From: DASVWZ01 sp963708575
GTDB taxonomy: Bacteria > Acidobacteriota > Terriglobia > Terriglobales > Acidobacteriaceae
DNA length: 64,000 bases
Direction: 5' to 3'
Assembly (NCBI GenBank): GCA_963708575.1
Contig: CAVPTB010000007.1
Span: forward strand, 2,542,001 to 2,606,000
Shown here: positions 26,090 to 34,116 of the stretch, piece by piece
Layout: the number at the start of each line of letters is the position of its first letter
Position numbering within the stretch: the stretch's first letter is position 1
Program-made: the position numbers and the translations under genes
The notes under the pieces: model-generated
Databases searched by the model: none
What the model saw: the letters and a program-made list of their open reading frames with translations, nothing else
Told to the model about the DNA's origin: nothing

Positions 26090-26557
26090 GTGAAAGACGG
26101 CATGAACGCAGATCAGGCGTCGGGAGCAAGCTTCTTCCGGGAACATTCCTTGAGCATTGCCTCAGGATCGATTTTGATCCTGTGGATCGTTCTCTACACG
26201 TTTTCCGATCCGAGCACCCATCTCGGATCATTTTTCGGCAATGCCATTGCCGACTGGTCTGGCGTGGTGGTTACGGTGCTGGCTACGAAGTATTTGTATG
26301 AGAGAGGATCGGCGGAGAGCCGCAAACCCAAAGACAAGGGTTTGAGCCGGTTTCACAAGTTTCTGCGGGACCATTCGCTGACAATCTTCCTGATCATCAC
26401 CGGCATCGGCTGGGTGGTCCTTTACGCTTCCGTGAACTCGGAGAGCAAATGGGGACAGGTGACAGGAAACATCGTTTCTGAATGGACGCAGATTTTTGGA
26501 TTAGTGTTGCTGACGAAGAAATTGATCGAAACCCATTCGAAAGAAAGCTCGAAATAG
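26090..26557 (+). CDS. Small membrane protein with internal duplication
   Basis: This is a 155-aa protein (GTG at 26090 after a purine run; ATG 26102 in frame is the alternative). Two halves of about 65 residues are homologous: each begins with a basic FxRxHSL segment, has two hydrophobic helices with W-I/V-V-LY, and ends with a charged stretch (FREHSLSIASG vs LRDHSLTIFLI; GNAIADW vs GNIVSEW). The repeated unit therefore duplicated within one gene. Four TM helices are predicted. No functional family is recognised. It overlaps the open frame of the next gene, but the next real start is after it. Confidence 0.65.
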   Translation: MKDGMNADQASGASFFREHSLSIASGSILILWIVLYTFSDPSTHLGSFFGNAIADWSGVVVTVLATKYLYERGSAESRKPKDKGLSRFHKFLRDHSLTIFLIITGIGWVVLYASVNSESKWGQVTGNIVSEWTQIFGLVLLTKKLIETHSKESSK

Positions 26558-26616
26558 CCGAAAGCGAAGTCTCTCGGCAGTCCTCAAAATGCTACTCTGA
26601 ATCAGCTCTCATCGTT

Positions 26617-27831
26617 ATGACCGAACGACGCCGGAAGATCGCCGTGGTCACCACATCACGCGCCGACTACAGCCATCTGTATTGGCCACTGCGTGTGCTG
26701 AATTCGCGCCCTGATGTCGAACTCCAGTTGATTGTTCTGGGCGCTCATCTTTCTCCCGAGTTCGGCAACACGGTCTGCGAAATTGAGCGTGATGGCTTTG
26801 CGATCGCCGCACGGATCGAGTGCCTCCTGAGCTCCGATTCCGACGTGGGCATGGCAAAGACGATCGGAATGGCAACTCTCGGCCTGGCCGAGCATCTGGG
26901 CGCGCTTCGGCCGGATATTCTCCTCCTGATCGCCGATCGCTACGAAATGCTAGCGCCCGCCTCGGTCGCGCTGGCGCTGCGCATTCCGATTGCGCACATT
27001 GAAGGCGGCGAGGTCAGCGAGGGCGCGATCGACGACGCGGTGCGCAACGCCCTTACCAAGATGGCGCACATTCATTTCACGTCAACTTTCGAGGCGCGGC
27101 GTCGGATTATCGCTATGGGGGAGGAAGGATGGCGGGTACATCGCGCTGGCGCACCGTCCCTGGACCATCTCCGACGGTCGACCTTGCTGACGCGAGCGCA
27201 ACTTGAGGAGAAACTGGCATGCGACCTGACAATTCCCACCATCCTTGTCTGTTACCACCCCGTCACCCTTGCCGATGACACCCTGGAGGAAACGGAAGCG
27301 CTGTTCTCCGCCTTGGGTCAGGTGCCGGGGCAGCTTTTCTTCTGTTATCCCAATGCCGATGCCGGCAGCCGCGCCCTTATCGAGCGGACGAAATCATTCC
27401 TTGCAACTCGAGGCAATGGCCGTGTCTTCGTGAATCTCGATGTCGTCACTTATTGGAGTCTGCTGCGCGAGATGGAAGTCTTTGTCGGCAATTCGAGCAG
27501 CGGCATTATGGAAACGGGGTCGTTTGCGCTTCCCACGGTGAATGTCGGGATTCGCCAGCAAGGGCGCGAGCGCTCCATCAACGTCCTCGATTCCCGAGCC
27601 AACCCAACCGATATCGTGGCGACGATTCGCGAAGCTCGAGCGCCAGAGTTTCGAGCTTCTTTGCAAGGCATGACGAATCCGTACGGAGATGGCGAGGCTT
27701 CAGAAAAAATCCTTGGGGTGTTGCTGGGAGTCAAGCTCGGACGGGAACTGATTCTGAAGCGGGCAGGCACGGTGAGCAAGGAGACGGAATCGGAGAGTCC
27801 TTTGCTTCACCCTTCATCTTCTTCCCATTAG
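26617..27831 (+). CDS. NeuC/LegG-like UDP-N-acetylglucosamine 2-epimerase (hydrolysing)
   Basis: This is a 404-aa GT-B fold epimerase. NeuC-type enzymes convert UDP-GlcNAc to N-acetylmannosamine for sialic-acid or legionaminic-acid synthesis. Visible features are the N-terminal VTTSRADYSHLYWPL Rossmann start, GEVSEGAIDDAVRNALTKM (family signature), and GNSSSGIMETGSF near the C-terminus. The frame opens upstream, but ATG 26617 gives the family-like N-terminus MTERRRKIAVVTT. It has 50-odd extra C-terminal residues rich in Ser. No other nonulosonate gene lies nearby, so the product pathway is uncertain. Confidence 0.86.
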   Translation: MTERRRKIAVVTTSRADYSHLYWPLRVLNSRPDVELQLIVLGAHLSPEFGNTVCEIERDGFAIAARIECLLSSDSDVGMAKTIGMATLGLAEHLGALRPDILLLIADRYEMLAPASVALALRIPIAHIEGGEVSEGAIDDAVRNALTKMAHIHFTSTFEARRRIIAMGEEGWRVHRAGAPSLDHLRRSTLLTRAQLEEKLACDLTIPTILVCYHPVTLADDTLEETEALFSALGQVPGQLFFCYPNADAGSRALIERTKSFLATRGNGRVFVNLDVVTYWSLLREMEVFVGNSSSGIMETGSFALPTVNVGIRQQGRERSINVLDSRANPTDIVATIREARAPEFRASLQGMTNPYGDGEASEKILGVLLGVKLGRELILKRAGTVSKETESESPLLHPSSSSH

Positions 27832-28623
27832 TGCCTCTCGAGTGCGGATTAGGGTGAATTCCAGTGATTCCCTGGGAATGCTGGTGACGAATGGTCCAAT
27901 CATCCAACCCAGCCCTGTCGGAATGTCGCGAGTGAGCGAGATAGCCTCAAGTTGTACATAAGTCCCTCCGTCGGCTTGCTCGAAGCGCCAATAGGAATTC
28001 AGCCGCCACAGAAAGCCGTTGTCGTCGCCAACCGGCTTTTCGGACTCGTTCTTCTCGCCAGGATTTTCAACTTCCGCAATGCGAGTGCTAATGGATCGGC
28101 AGGAAGCACGATTGTTGGCAACGGTTGAGTAGATCACGTCATAGTCGGTATTCAAGACAACTGTCACAACTTTCTTCTCACGTAATCGTAGGAAGACTTT
28201 GAAGTTGTTGCCGCTGTGCTGCAGTAGACGAGAGCGCTCGACATTCGGCGAATAGTATTGGGTTTGATTGTCGTAATCCTCTAGAAGGCTGATGGTTTGC
28301 TCGAGGGTTGCGCCGGGAATAAATACGGTCCCGACCCAATGATGGATAAGGCCAGCAGGGACGGCGATGGGCTGGCCGTGGTCGAGAGTTTCAAGATGGT
28401 TGATGACGACTTCTCCCTTTTTCAGCCTTTCGAAGTCGCTTGATCCACCCTTGGCGGTATGACTGCCCAGACTGAGCAAGGCGTCGGATTGTTTCGCCAT
28501 CCGCTGCTCACTGAGTTTTACGTATTGGTCGAAAGCGGCAACGGTCTGCGGTTTGAGCTGTTCCGCGTTGAGCACGGAACCGAGCAGCACGACGGCGATG
28601 ACAACGTGCAACGCGCGGCCCAT
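27814..28623 (-). CDS. Secreted START/SRPBCC-like protein
   Basis: This is a 269-aa protein with an N-terminal signal peptide (MGRALHVVIAVVLLGSVLNA). The mature part has features of a polyketide-cyclase/START-like fold: an aromatic beta sheet with HHWVGTVFIPG and the C-terminal helix with LEFTLIRTREALMG. The function is unknown. ATG 28623 was chosen because GGGAG precedes it by 8 nt and gives a clean signal peptide; the frame opens further upstream. It overlaps the 3' end of the NeuC-like gene by 18 nt convergently, and is divergent from the winged-helix regulator. Confidence 0.62.
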   Translation of the reverse strand: MGRALHVVIAVVLLGSVLNAEQLKPQTVAAFDQYVKLSEQRMAKQSDALLSLGSHTAKGGSSDFERLKKGEVVINHLETLDHGQPIAVPAGLIHHWVGTVFIPGATLEQTISLLEDYDNQTQYYSPNVERSRLLQHSGNNFKVFLRLREKKVVTVVLNTDYDVIYSTVANNRASCRSISTRIAEVENPGEKNESEKPVGDDNGFLWRLNSYWRFEQADGGTYVQLEAISLTRDIPTGLGWMIGPFVTSIPRESLEFTLIRTREALMGRR

Positions 28624-28658
28624 TAGTGCATCTCCCATTACGTTATGATGTCCTTGCC

Positions 28659-29534
28659 ATGACAGCGGATGGTGCAAAAATATTTCGGTTTGGAGTGTTT
28701 GAGGCCGACACCGTTAGTGGAGAACTGCGCAAATCCGGGGCGAAATTGCGCCTCCAGGAACAACCCTTCCAAGTGCTTCTGATGCTGCTGGAGCAAGCTG
28801 GCGAGATCGTAACTAGAGACGAATTGCGTCAGAAGCTCTGGCCTGTCGATACGTTTGTAGACTTCGACCGTAGCCTCAACACCCTGATCAATCGAATTCG
28901 CGAGGTGCTGGGAGATTCGGCTTCGCATCCGCGTTTTGTAGAGACACTTGCCAGGCGCGGTTACCGTTTTGTGGCTCCGGTTGAAGTGGTCGGACGATCC
29001 AGCGGGAGCCGTTCGACGACCATCCTCAATGATCCAGTTCCGAAAGCCCCCGCACCGAATCCGCCGGCTGCTTCCCTGCTGACCCAGCCAGAAGAACTTC
29101 CAACCGTGGAACATGGTTACGTGCGGATATTGTTTGTCCTGATTCAACTCATGTACCTCAGCTTCTATATTGGGGCTCTGGCGCGGATCTCAGCGGTACA
29201 GAAATTGTTGCAAGAGCTGACCATTCATCATATTTGGCCGGAAGTGCTTTTAGTTCTGACCGCCGTGGTCGGCATCCCCATGCGTTTTTATCTGTTTTCG
29301 GCCGCATCATTCGATGTTCGCGATCTGGGACACAAATTTCTGCGATTATTCCCCGCCATATTTGTTCTGGATGAGCTTTGGGCGCTCTCTCCTTTCCTAC
29401 TCGCCCCGCAAATAGGATCGGGGCTGGCGCTGGGCATTACGGCGGCCCTCATCTATCTGCCGTTTGCGCAACGCACCCTGGTGCTGATGCGGGAGCGATC
29501 GCGAGAGCAACCGCCGGCGGAACCGGTTCAGTGA
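28659..29534 (+). CDS. Membrane-integrated winged-helix transcriptional regulator (CadC-like)
   Basis: This is a 291-aa regulator. An OmpR/PhoB-type winged helix covers residues 1-105: RFGVFEADTVSGELRKSGAK, then the recognition region FDRSLNTLINRIREVLGDS and the wing LARRGYRFVAP. A Pro-rich linker is followed by four TM helices (about 150-285), so DNA binding occurs from the inner membrane, as in CadC and ToxR. No sensor domain outside the membrane is visible. ATG 28659 is chosen for its proper domain start. It is divergent from the START-like gene by only 35 nt, suggesting regulation of that gene, and overlaps gtrA convergently by 86 nt. Confidence 0.82.
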   Translation: MTADGAKIFRFGVFEADTVSGELRKSGAKLRLQEQPFQVLLMLLEQAGEIVTRDELRQKLWPVDTFVDFDRSLNTLINRIREVLGDSASHPRFVETLARRGYRFVAPVEVVGRSSGSRSTTILNDPVPKAPAPNPPAASLLTQPEELPTVEHGYVRILFVLIQLMYLSFYIGALARISAVQKLLQELTIHHIWPEVLLVLTAVVGIPMRFYLFSAASFDVRDLGHKFLRLFPAIFVLDELWALSPFLLAPQIGSGLALGITAALIYLPFAQRTLVLMRERSREQPPAEPVQ

Positions 29535-29931
29535 ACACCCATCGATCACTGACCAAGAAATTGATCAATCCACAGGCAGCGATCGCCGCTCCGTTTGCGA
29601 GAAGAACCGGCACGTGCATCAAGCCTACCAGGGCCTTCATTACGAGCAGGTTGCCAGCAAATGAAATCAAGCCGTTGCTGACGTGAAATCGCCGAAGACG
29701 ATCGAGGGTGTGTCGCTGTCGAGGACTTCGGTCGATCCAGGTGAATCGCTGATGCCACAGGAAATTCTGCAGGATGGCCGCCTCAACCGCCAGCGATGTC
29801 GCCACCAAATACTGGACCTTGAAGGCGTTGAGCACCGCCAAAACTGCGAGTTGCACGCCAATACCTACCAGCCCCACCAGCGAAAACTTGATCAGCCGGA
29901 CCGACGTCTTGGGGCTTTTCAATCGGCTCAC
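29449..29931 (-). CDS. GtrA-family membrane protein
   Basis: This is a 160-aa four-helix membrane protein. The GtrA signatures FSLVGLVGIGVQL near the start and LISFAGNLLVMK and NFLVSDRWVF in the C-half are clear. GtrA-like proteins flip or bind undecaprenyl-linked sugars in glycosylation. Its start overlaps the CDP-alcohol transferase stop by 4 nt, so the two form one operon. Its 3' end overlaps the winged-helix regulator gene by 86 nt on the opposite strand. Confidence 0.85.
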   Translation of the reverse strand: MSRLKSPKTSVRLIKFSLVGLVGIGVQLAVLAVLNAFKVQYLVATSLAVEAAILQNFLWHQRFTWIDRSPRQRHTLDRLRRFHVSNGLISFAGNLLVMKALVGLMHVPVLLANGAAIAACGLINFLVSDRWVFTEPVPPAVALAIAPASAPGCVAQTADR

Positions 29932-30632
29932 GATAGCGGTTCCTCCCGATAGAGTTGCACCGTGTGACTTATTGCGGAGACGATTAGCATCACACTCATG
30001 CCGCCGATCGCAATGATTCCGCCAAGATCAAGCAGCAGGACTTGCCGACCGAACACCTTCAGGGAAGGATAGAAAAGCAAGGCTAGGTTGGCGGCGGCTA
30101 GCAGAATCCGAATTTCTGTCGGACCAAATTTAAAGTACGAAAGCCGGAAACTTCGGAGCGTGTAAGTTGCGAGGTAGGCCTCAATTGACAGCGTGAGAAA
30201 CGCGATCAACATGGCGAGGGCGACGATGGGATGAACATAGCCAGACAGCGCCATGCCTCCCATAAGGAAAAGAGCGCCGATGGAATCGGCGATGTGGTCT
30301 ACGTAGAAGCCGTAACGTGGGCGTTGCCGGTTGCGAACCCGAGCAAGCGTGCCGTCGAGACTGTCTCCCAGCCAGTTGAGTCCCAAAAAGACGATACCGA
30401 TAAGAAGGGCGTCGGGATTGATTCGGACCAGGGCATAACAAACACCCGCCATGCACTGCGAGACAAATCCTAAGATGGTGAGGTGGTCGGAGTTAATCCA
30501 CCCAGGCGTACGTTGCGCAAGCCAATGCAGAGTTCTCCGCTCGAGGGATGCCGTCAGGCTCTCCTGAATACGGGAGGCAGGAGCGAAGTGCGAAGGCTTG
30601 GGACTTAGTCCACAGATGGTTGCATTTGCCAT
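29928..30632 (-). CDS. CDP-alcohol phosphatidyltransferase family protein
   Basis: This is a 234-aa integral membrane enzyme. The catalytic motif is DGxxAR-x8-9-GxxxDxxxD, seen as LDGTLARVRNRQRPRYGFYVDHIADSIG across residues about 75-105. Family members transfer a phospho-alcohol from CDP-linked donors; the acceptor (glycerol phosphate, inositol or other) is not clear. ATG 30632 has GGAGG as ribosome-binding site and was preferred over the 27-codon longer frame. It is followed directly by gtrA and divergent from the methyltransferase gene, with a 124-nt gap that must hold both promoters. Confidence 0.82.
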   Translation of the reverse strand: MANATICGLSPKPSHFAPASRIQESLTASLERRTLHWLAQRTPGWINSDHLTILGFVSQCMAGVCYALVRINPDALLIGIVFLGLNWLGDSLDGTLARVRNRQRPRYGFYVDHIADSIGALFLMGGMALSGYVHPIVALAMLIAFLTLSIEAYLATYTLRSFRLSYFKFGPTEIRILLAAANLALLFYPSLKVFGRQVLLLDLGGIIAIGGMSVMLIVSAISHTVQLYREEPLS

Positions 30633-30756
30633 TCGATATCCTCCGGACAGGTCCAAGTTCAAGCAAAGGCTCCGAAACATCAATGGTTTGCGGATAAAAC
30701 CAACCACAAACAAAGATTGGCTGGTAAGCTACGGAAAAATCAGGAGAAAACAGGGG

Positions 30757-31818
30757 ATGTCAGTGTCGACTAAGACGAAAGTGGTGAGGTTTGGAAAGGC
30801 GAGCGGGCCGCTCTTGTTGCAGAAATCGTCGTTTTTTGAGCTGAACGACGAACTTCGGACAAATGTGGAACGCATTTGCGAGTTCTATTCAAAGCAACCG
30901 CTTCGGACCTTATGCAAAAACTGCGCCGGGAAGTTGGAAGGCGTGTCGTTCATAAAGTTGTCGGTTCGGTACATAATTTGCGGCACATGCGGGCACCTCA
31001 ACGGGGCAAACGAGGATACAGATGAATTCTGCCGCTTTGTGTACACCGATAACTCCGGTAACAACTACGCCAAGACATATTCTGCAGCCGATAAAGAGGT
31101 GTACTTCTCACGAGTTACAGCCATTTACGCTCCGAAATCCGATTTCCTTTGTGAAGTACTTCGGGAGGCTGGCGAGCAACCGCAGAAACTCACATTCGCC
31201 GACATGGGTGCGGGCTCGGGATATTTTGTGGCAGCGCTCGTAGGTGCCGGTCTGCAGAACGTGATTGGCTACGAAGTGTCCGAGAGTCAGTTGCGACTGG
31301 CTCGTACCATGGTGGACGGCGCGCAGTTCCGGCATCACTCGTTGGCTGGGGTGCAGCAGCTTGCACTGAGTGTAGAGGCTTCAGTCGTTTCGATGATTGG
31401 CGTTCTGGAGCATCTGCAAGATCCCCGCGCAATGCTGGCCGCCTTACAGCAAAATAGTAATGTGAATTACGTTTTTATCTCTGTCCCCCTTTTCAGCATG
31501 ACCGCGTATCTTGAGGCGGTATTTCCGAAGGTCTTTCATCGTCAATTGAGCGCGGGACATACACACCTGTTCACGGAGACATCGCTGCATTGGATATGCC
31601 GTGAGTTTGGGTTTGAGCCTATCGGGGAGTGGTGGTTTGGTACCGATGCGGTGGATCTGCTTCGCCACGTTCAAGTGAGCCTGGCGGCCAACCCTGAGAC
31701 CGCTGAACTGGTAGGGGCGTGGCGTGAGTTGTTCGTTCCCATAGCGGATGCTTTACAGTTTCAAATGGACCAGCGACGAGTCTCGTCGGAAGTCCACATG
31801 GTTCTGAAAAAGCGCTGA
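30757..31818 (+). CDS. SAM-dependent methyltransferase with N-terminal zinc ribbon
   Basis: This is a protein of about 353 aa. A Cys4 ribbon is at residues about 52-80 (CKNCAG... CGTCGHLNG), followed by a class I methyltransferase with the SAM motif FADMGAGSGYFVAAL near residue 147 and a conserved EVSES acidic segment after it. The pattern resembles the sugar C-methyltransferases with an N-terminal zinc motif, yet an exact substrate is not proven. The ORF opens upstream to 30598, but ATG 30757 has CAGGAGAAAACAGGGG before it. The gene is AT richer than its neighbours, possibly acquired. Confidence 0.75.
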   Translation: MSVSTKTKVVRFGKASGPLLLQKSSFFELNDELRTNVERICEFYSKQPLRTLCKNCAGKLEGVSFIKLSVRYIICGTCGHLNGANEDTDEFCRFVYTDNSGNNYAKTYSAADKEVYFSRVTAIYAPKSDFLCEVLREAGEQPQKLTFADMGAGSGYFVAALVGAGLQNVIGYEVSESQLRLARTMVDGAQFRHHSLAGVQQLALSVEASVVSMIGVLEHLQDPRAMLAALQQNSNVNYVFISVPLFSMTAYLEAVFPKVFHRQLSAGHTHLFTETSLHWICREFGFEPIGEWWFGTDAVDLLRHVQVSLAANPETAELVGAWRELFVPIADALQFQMDQRRVSSEVHMVLKKR

Positions 31819-31825
31819 TGACAAG

Positions 31826-31855
31826 AAACCCTCCCCAGGGCAGGGAGGGTTTTAT
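31826..31855. terminator. Bidirectional terminator between the methyltransferase and csp genes
   Basis: A 10-bp perfect stem (AAACCCTCCC/GGGAGGGTTT) with a 7-nt loop lies between convergent genes. T runs follow on the plus strand and A/T flanks exist on the other side, so it can serve both. Confidence 0.75.
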
Positions 31856-31876
31856 AAAAAAGTAGATCTGAAGTGG

Positions 31877-32080
31877 CTAGCCCCGGCTCACATTGGCGGC
31901 CTGGAAGCCCTTGGGACCCTTAAGCAAGTCGAATTCAACGGTCTCGCCCTCGTTCAGCGTTCGATAGCCGTTTTCCTGGATGGCAGAGAAGTGCACAAAA
32001 ACGTCTTCCCCAGTGGAGCGCTGGATGAAACCGTACCCCTTGGCCCCGTTGAACCACTTAACTGTACCTTTCTCTCTCAC
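31877..32080 (-). CDS. Cold-shock domain protein
   Basis: This is a 67-aa single cold-shock (OB-fold) domain. RNP1 is KGYGFI within GTVKWFNGAKGYGFI and RNP2 is VFVHFSAI, both intact, so it should bind single-stranded nucleic acids. The protein has the normal length and composition. It has an AAAGGAG-type site before ATG 32080. A large hairpin lies 140-190 nt upstream of the start on this strand, suggesting a long 5' leader with temperature or read-through control, as known for csp mRNAs. Confidence 0.95.
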   Translation of the reverse strand: MREKGTVKWFNGAKGYGFIQRSTGEDVFVHFSAIQENGYRTLNEGETVEFDLLKGPKGFQAANVSRG

Positions 32081-32217
32081 AAATTACTCCTTTCGCCTCT
32101 GGTGAAATATAGGTTCAACGTCCCCCGCGAAGTGACGCTAACTGCCCCCTCAAATTAAGGACGTTGTAACCGGAGGTTAAAGCTTCGAGTGCTGCAGAAC
32201 CTGGGCACAACAAGAAA

Positions 32218-32270
32218 GGCTCCTGAGTTTTGCGCCGTGCAGAGATAGCAAGGCGCAAAGCTCCGGAGCC
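32218..32270 (-). promoter_or_regulatory. Large hairpin in the csp 5' leader
   Basis: Left arm 32218-32236 pairs with 32252-32270 over 19 positions with two mismatches; the loop is 15 nt. On the minus strand it ends in TTTCTTG, resembling a terminator. It therefore could be an attenuator or RNA thermosensor for the cold-shock gene 138 nt downstream. Confidence 0.5.
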
Positions 32271-32422
32271 CGTCGTGAAGCGCGAGTTTCGACTGCCGTC
32301 ACGAAACATCAACCCAACTGATAGAACGCCGTTGCCGAAGCTGCACAACGAGCAGAGAATAATATTCAGGAACTTACCTTTTTGGCAAGAAAAGAATGCT
32401 GAATAACCCCTTAGATTAGGCT

Positions 32423-32439
32423 TGTTCGATAATCGAACA
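32423..32439. promoter_or_regulatory. Palindromic operator candidate
   Basis: TGTTCGATAATCGAACA is a perfect 8+1+8 palindrome located between the csp and YihY genes, about 345 nt before csp and 57-87 nt before YihY. Dyad symmetry of this size suggests a dimeric repressor site; the protein is unknown. Confidence 0.5.
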
Positions 32440-32495
32440 GATCGCATCTACGACGTGCATTCCGGAAGATCAGCGTCTTCAGTTAGCCAAAAGCA

Positions 32496-33413
32496 GTGCA
32501 AGTATTTGATAGGATTGGGGAAAGCTTGAACACACCAGTGGCCATACCGGAGACTAGCGAAAAATCGCCAGCGAGAACCGCGGGGGTGAGTGAGCCTCCT
32601 CAGGCTTACACCGGACTGCTCGCGTCCGCCGTGAAATACGTTCTCCGGACCGATGTACACACATTCGCCTTCTCGGTTGCGGCAAATGCGATCCTGTCTT
32701 TTTTCCCCTTCGTATTACTGCTGATGACGCTCGTCCGCCGCGTGTTTCATTCGCGAAACATGGACCAGGTCGTGGTGGAATTGCTTCGGGACTACCTGCC
32801 GGCCGGGCAAGATTTCGTCATCCGCAATCTCAACGCTTTGGCAGACGCGAGGCAGCGGGCGCAGTTGGCCTCGTTGCTGATCCTTTTGGTGACGTCGACC
32901 GGAATTTTCATGCCTCTAGAAGTGGCGTTGAACCGGGTTTGGCGGTTCCCCAACAACCGGTCGTATCTCGGGAATCAGCTCATCGCGTTGGGATTGGCCT
33001 TTGGCTGTGGGGCGCTAGCGCTATTGTCGATTGCGCTGACCGCAGGAAATGTTTCATTGCTGCGGACCATGACGTTCGGTCACGACATACTGATGGCGAG
33101 GCTAGCGGGGTTTTTGATCATGAAGGTGTTCGCCATAGCCACCAGTATTGCCATTTTCTTTCTGATCTACTGGCTTTTGCCGAACGGTAAAGTGCAGGCA
33201 CGATCGGTGTTGCCGGCCGCAGTCATCATGGGTTTGCTTTCGGAGATATTGAAATACGCCTATATCGTCGCGCTGCCCCGTCTTAATTTTCAGGAAGTGT
33301 ATGGGCCGTTTGCGTTGTCAGTCAGCATGATGTTTTGGGCATTCTTGACCGGGTTGCTGTTGCTGACCGGCGCCTATCTCTCCGCAGAACAGCACATCAG
33401 AAATCAACCATAG
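32496..33413 (+). CDS. YihY/BrkB family inner-membrane protein
   Basis: This is a membrane protein of about 305 aa with six or so hydrophobic helices. The YihY/UPF0761 signature appears as GIFMPLEVALNRVWRF, and a further family pattern is YGPFALSVSMMFWAF near the C-terminus. These proteins were once annotated as ribonuclease BN, which is incorrect; the function is not known. GTG at 32496 is the upstream start; TTG at 32526 is an alternative with GGGGA before it. The gene stands alone downstream of a palindrome and divergent from csp. Confidence 0.82.
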   Translation: MQVFDRIGESLNTPVAIPETSEKSPARTAGVSEPPQAYTGLLASAVKYVLRTDVHTFAFSVAANAILSFFPFVLLLMTLVRRVFHSRNMDQVVVELLRDYLPAGQDFVIRNLNALADARQRAQLASLLILLVTSTGIFMPLEVALNRVWRFPNNRSYLGNQLIALGLAFGCGALALLSIALTAGNVSLLRTMTFGHDILMARLAGFLIMKVFAIATSIAIFFLIYWLLPNGKVQARSVLPAAVIMGLLSEILKYAYIVALPRLNFQEVYGPFALSVSMMFWAFLTGLLLLTGAYLSAEQHIRNQP

Positions 33414-33558
33414 AGACCGTAGAGAGCTAGTTGATCCTACGGGATCTTGAGGTTCATTAGTCACAAAATCGTCGTGACCTGCGGCACATTCAAGATTTCG
33501 CCTGCAACTTAACATCAAGTTCCCCCGTCAGGCTGGCCTCCGCTTTTGCGAGGCGGCG

Positions 33559-34116
33559 ATGCGTTGCGTACGTGCCAAACTCGTCTCTTGTCTGTGGTTC
33601 TTCGGCTTAGGGCAAGCATCCTGGGTACAGGCGGATCGGCTCGTTGGATTCGAAGAACCGCCAGAACGTCCTTCCGCGTCTCGACCTCTCTTGCAGAGTT
33701 CTGGTTACGTTTTCTCTGGCACCGTCAAAGCCGTGGTTTACGTTGCGCCTTCGCGGCCGGGCGGCATCGGCATAACCCGGATCACGTTTCATGTGGACAA
33801 TGCAGTTCGTGGCGTTCGAACCGGACAGACGTTGGTGGTCTCGGAATGGGCCGGGTTGTGGCAGCAAGGCGAACGTTACCGGCCAGGGGAACATGTTTTC
33901 CTGTTTCTTTATCCTCCCAGCAAACTGGGGTTCACCAGCCCCGTTCACGGGCCTGCGGGACGATTCGTGGTTGGAGATCGGGGAAGAATTGTCGTGCGGC
34001 CAGAGCAGCGCGGCGGTTTGCCCCCCACGCTCGCGAAAAGGTTTCGATCAAACAACGACATCGACATAGGTGAGTTTGAACGTAGCCTGAGAATGATTGG
34101 GGAGCAGCAGCCATGA
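33559..34116 (+). CDS. Secreted hypothetical protein preceding the matrixin-like gene
   Basis: This is a 185-aa protein with a signal-like N-terminus (residues 1-25, ending QADRL). The mature part is predicted mostly beta with repeated Gly and Val (GYVFSGTVKAVVYVAP; FHVDNAVRGVRTGQTLVV). The family is not recognised. The stop overlaps the next gene's ATG by 4 nt, so they are co-translated; the pairing suggests that it is a partner or chaperone of the large secreted protein. Confidence 0.6.
   Translation: MRCVRAKLVSCLWFFGLGQASWVQADRLVGFEEPPERPSASRPLLQSSGYVFSGTVKAVVYVAPSRPGGIGITRITFHVDNAVRGVRTGQTLVVSEWAGLWQQGERYRPGEHVFLFLYPPSKLGFTSPVHGPAGRFVVGDRGRIVVRPEQRGGLPPTLAKRFRSNNDIDIGEFERSLRMIGEQQP

Larger units (their letters stand above)
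32081..32495. other. 415-nt gap between divergent csp and YihY genes
   Basis: No confident gene is seen. A 110-aa minus-strand ORF (32115-32447) is open through it, but codon use and sequence look like leader RNA rather than protein. The gap holds the csp leader hairpin (32218-32270) and a 17-nt palindrome (32423-32439). Confidence 0.5.

Noticed and set aside
32218..32270. c-di-GMP (GEMM) riboswitch resemblance
   Set aside because: GCAAAGC and CCGG fragments recall GEMM-I, but the required hairpin lengths and spacing are not met; a simple hairpin explains the bases better.
32115..32447. 110-aa minus-strand ORF before csp
   Set aside because: It lies across the leader hairpin, lacks a ribosome-binding site, and looks like an RNA leader.
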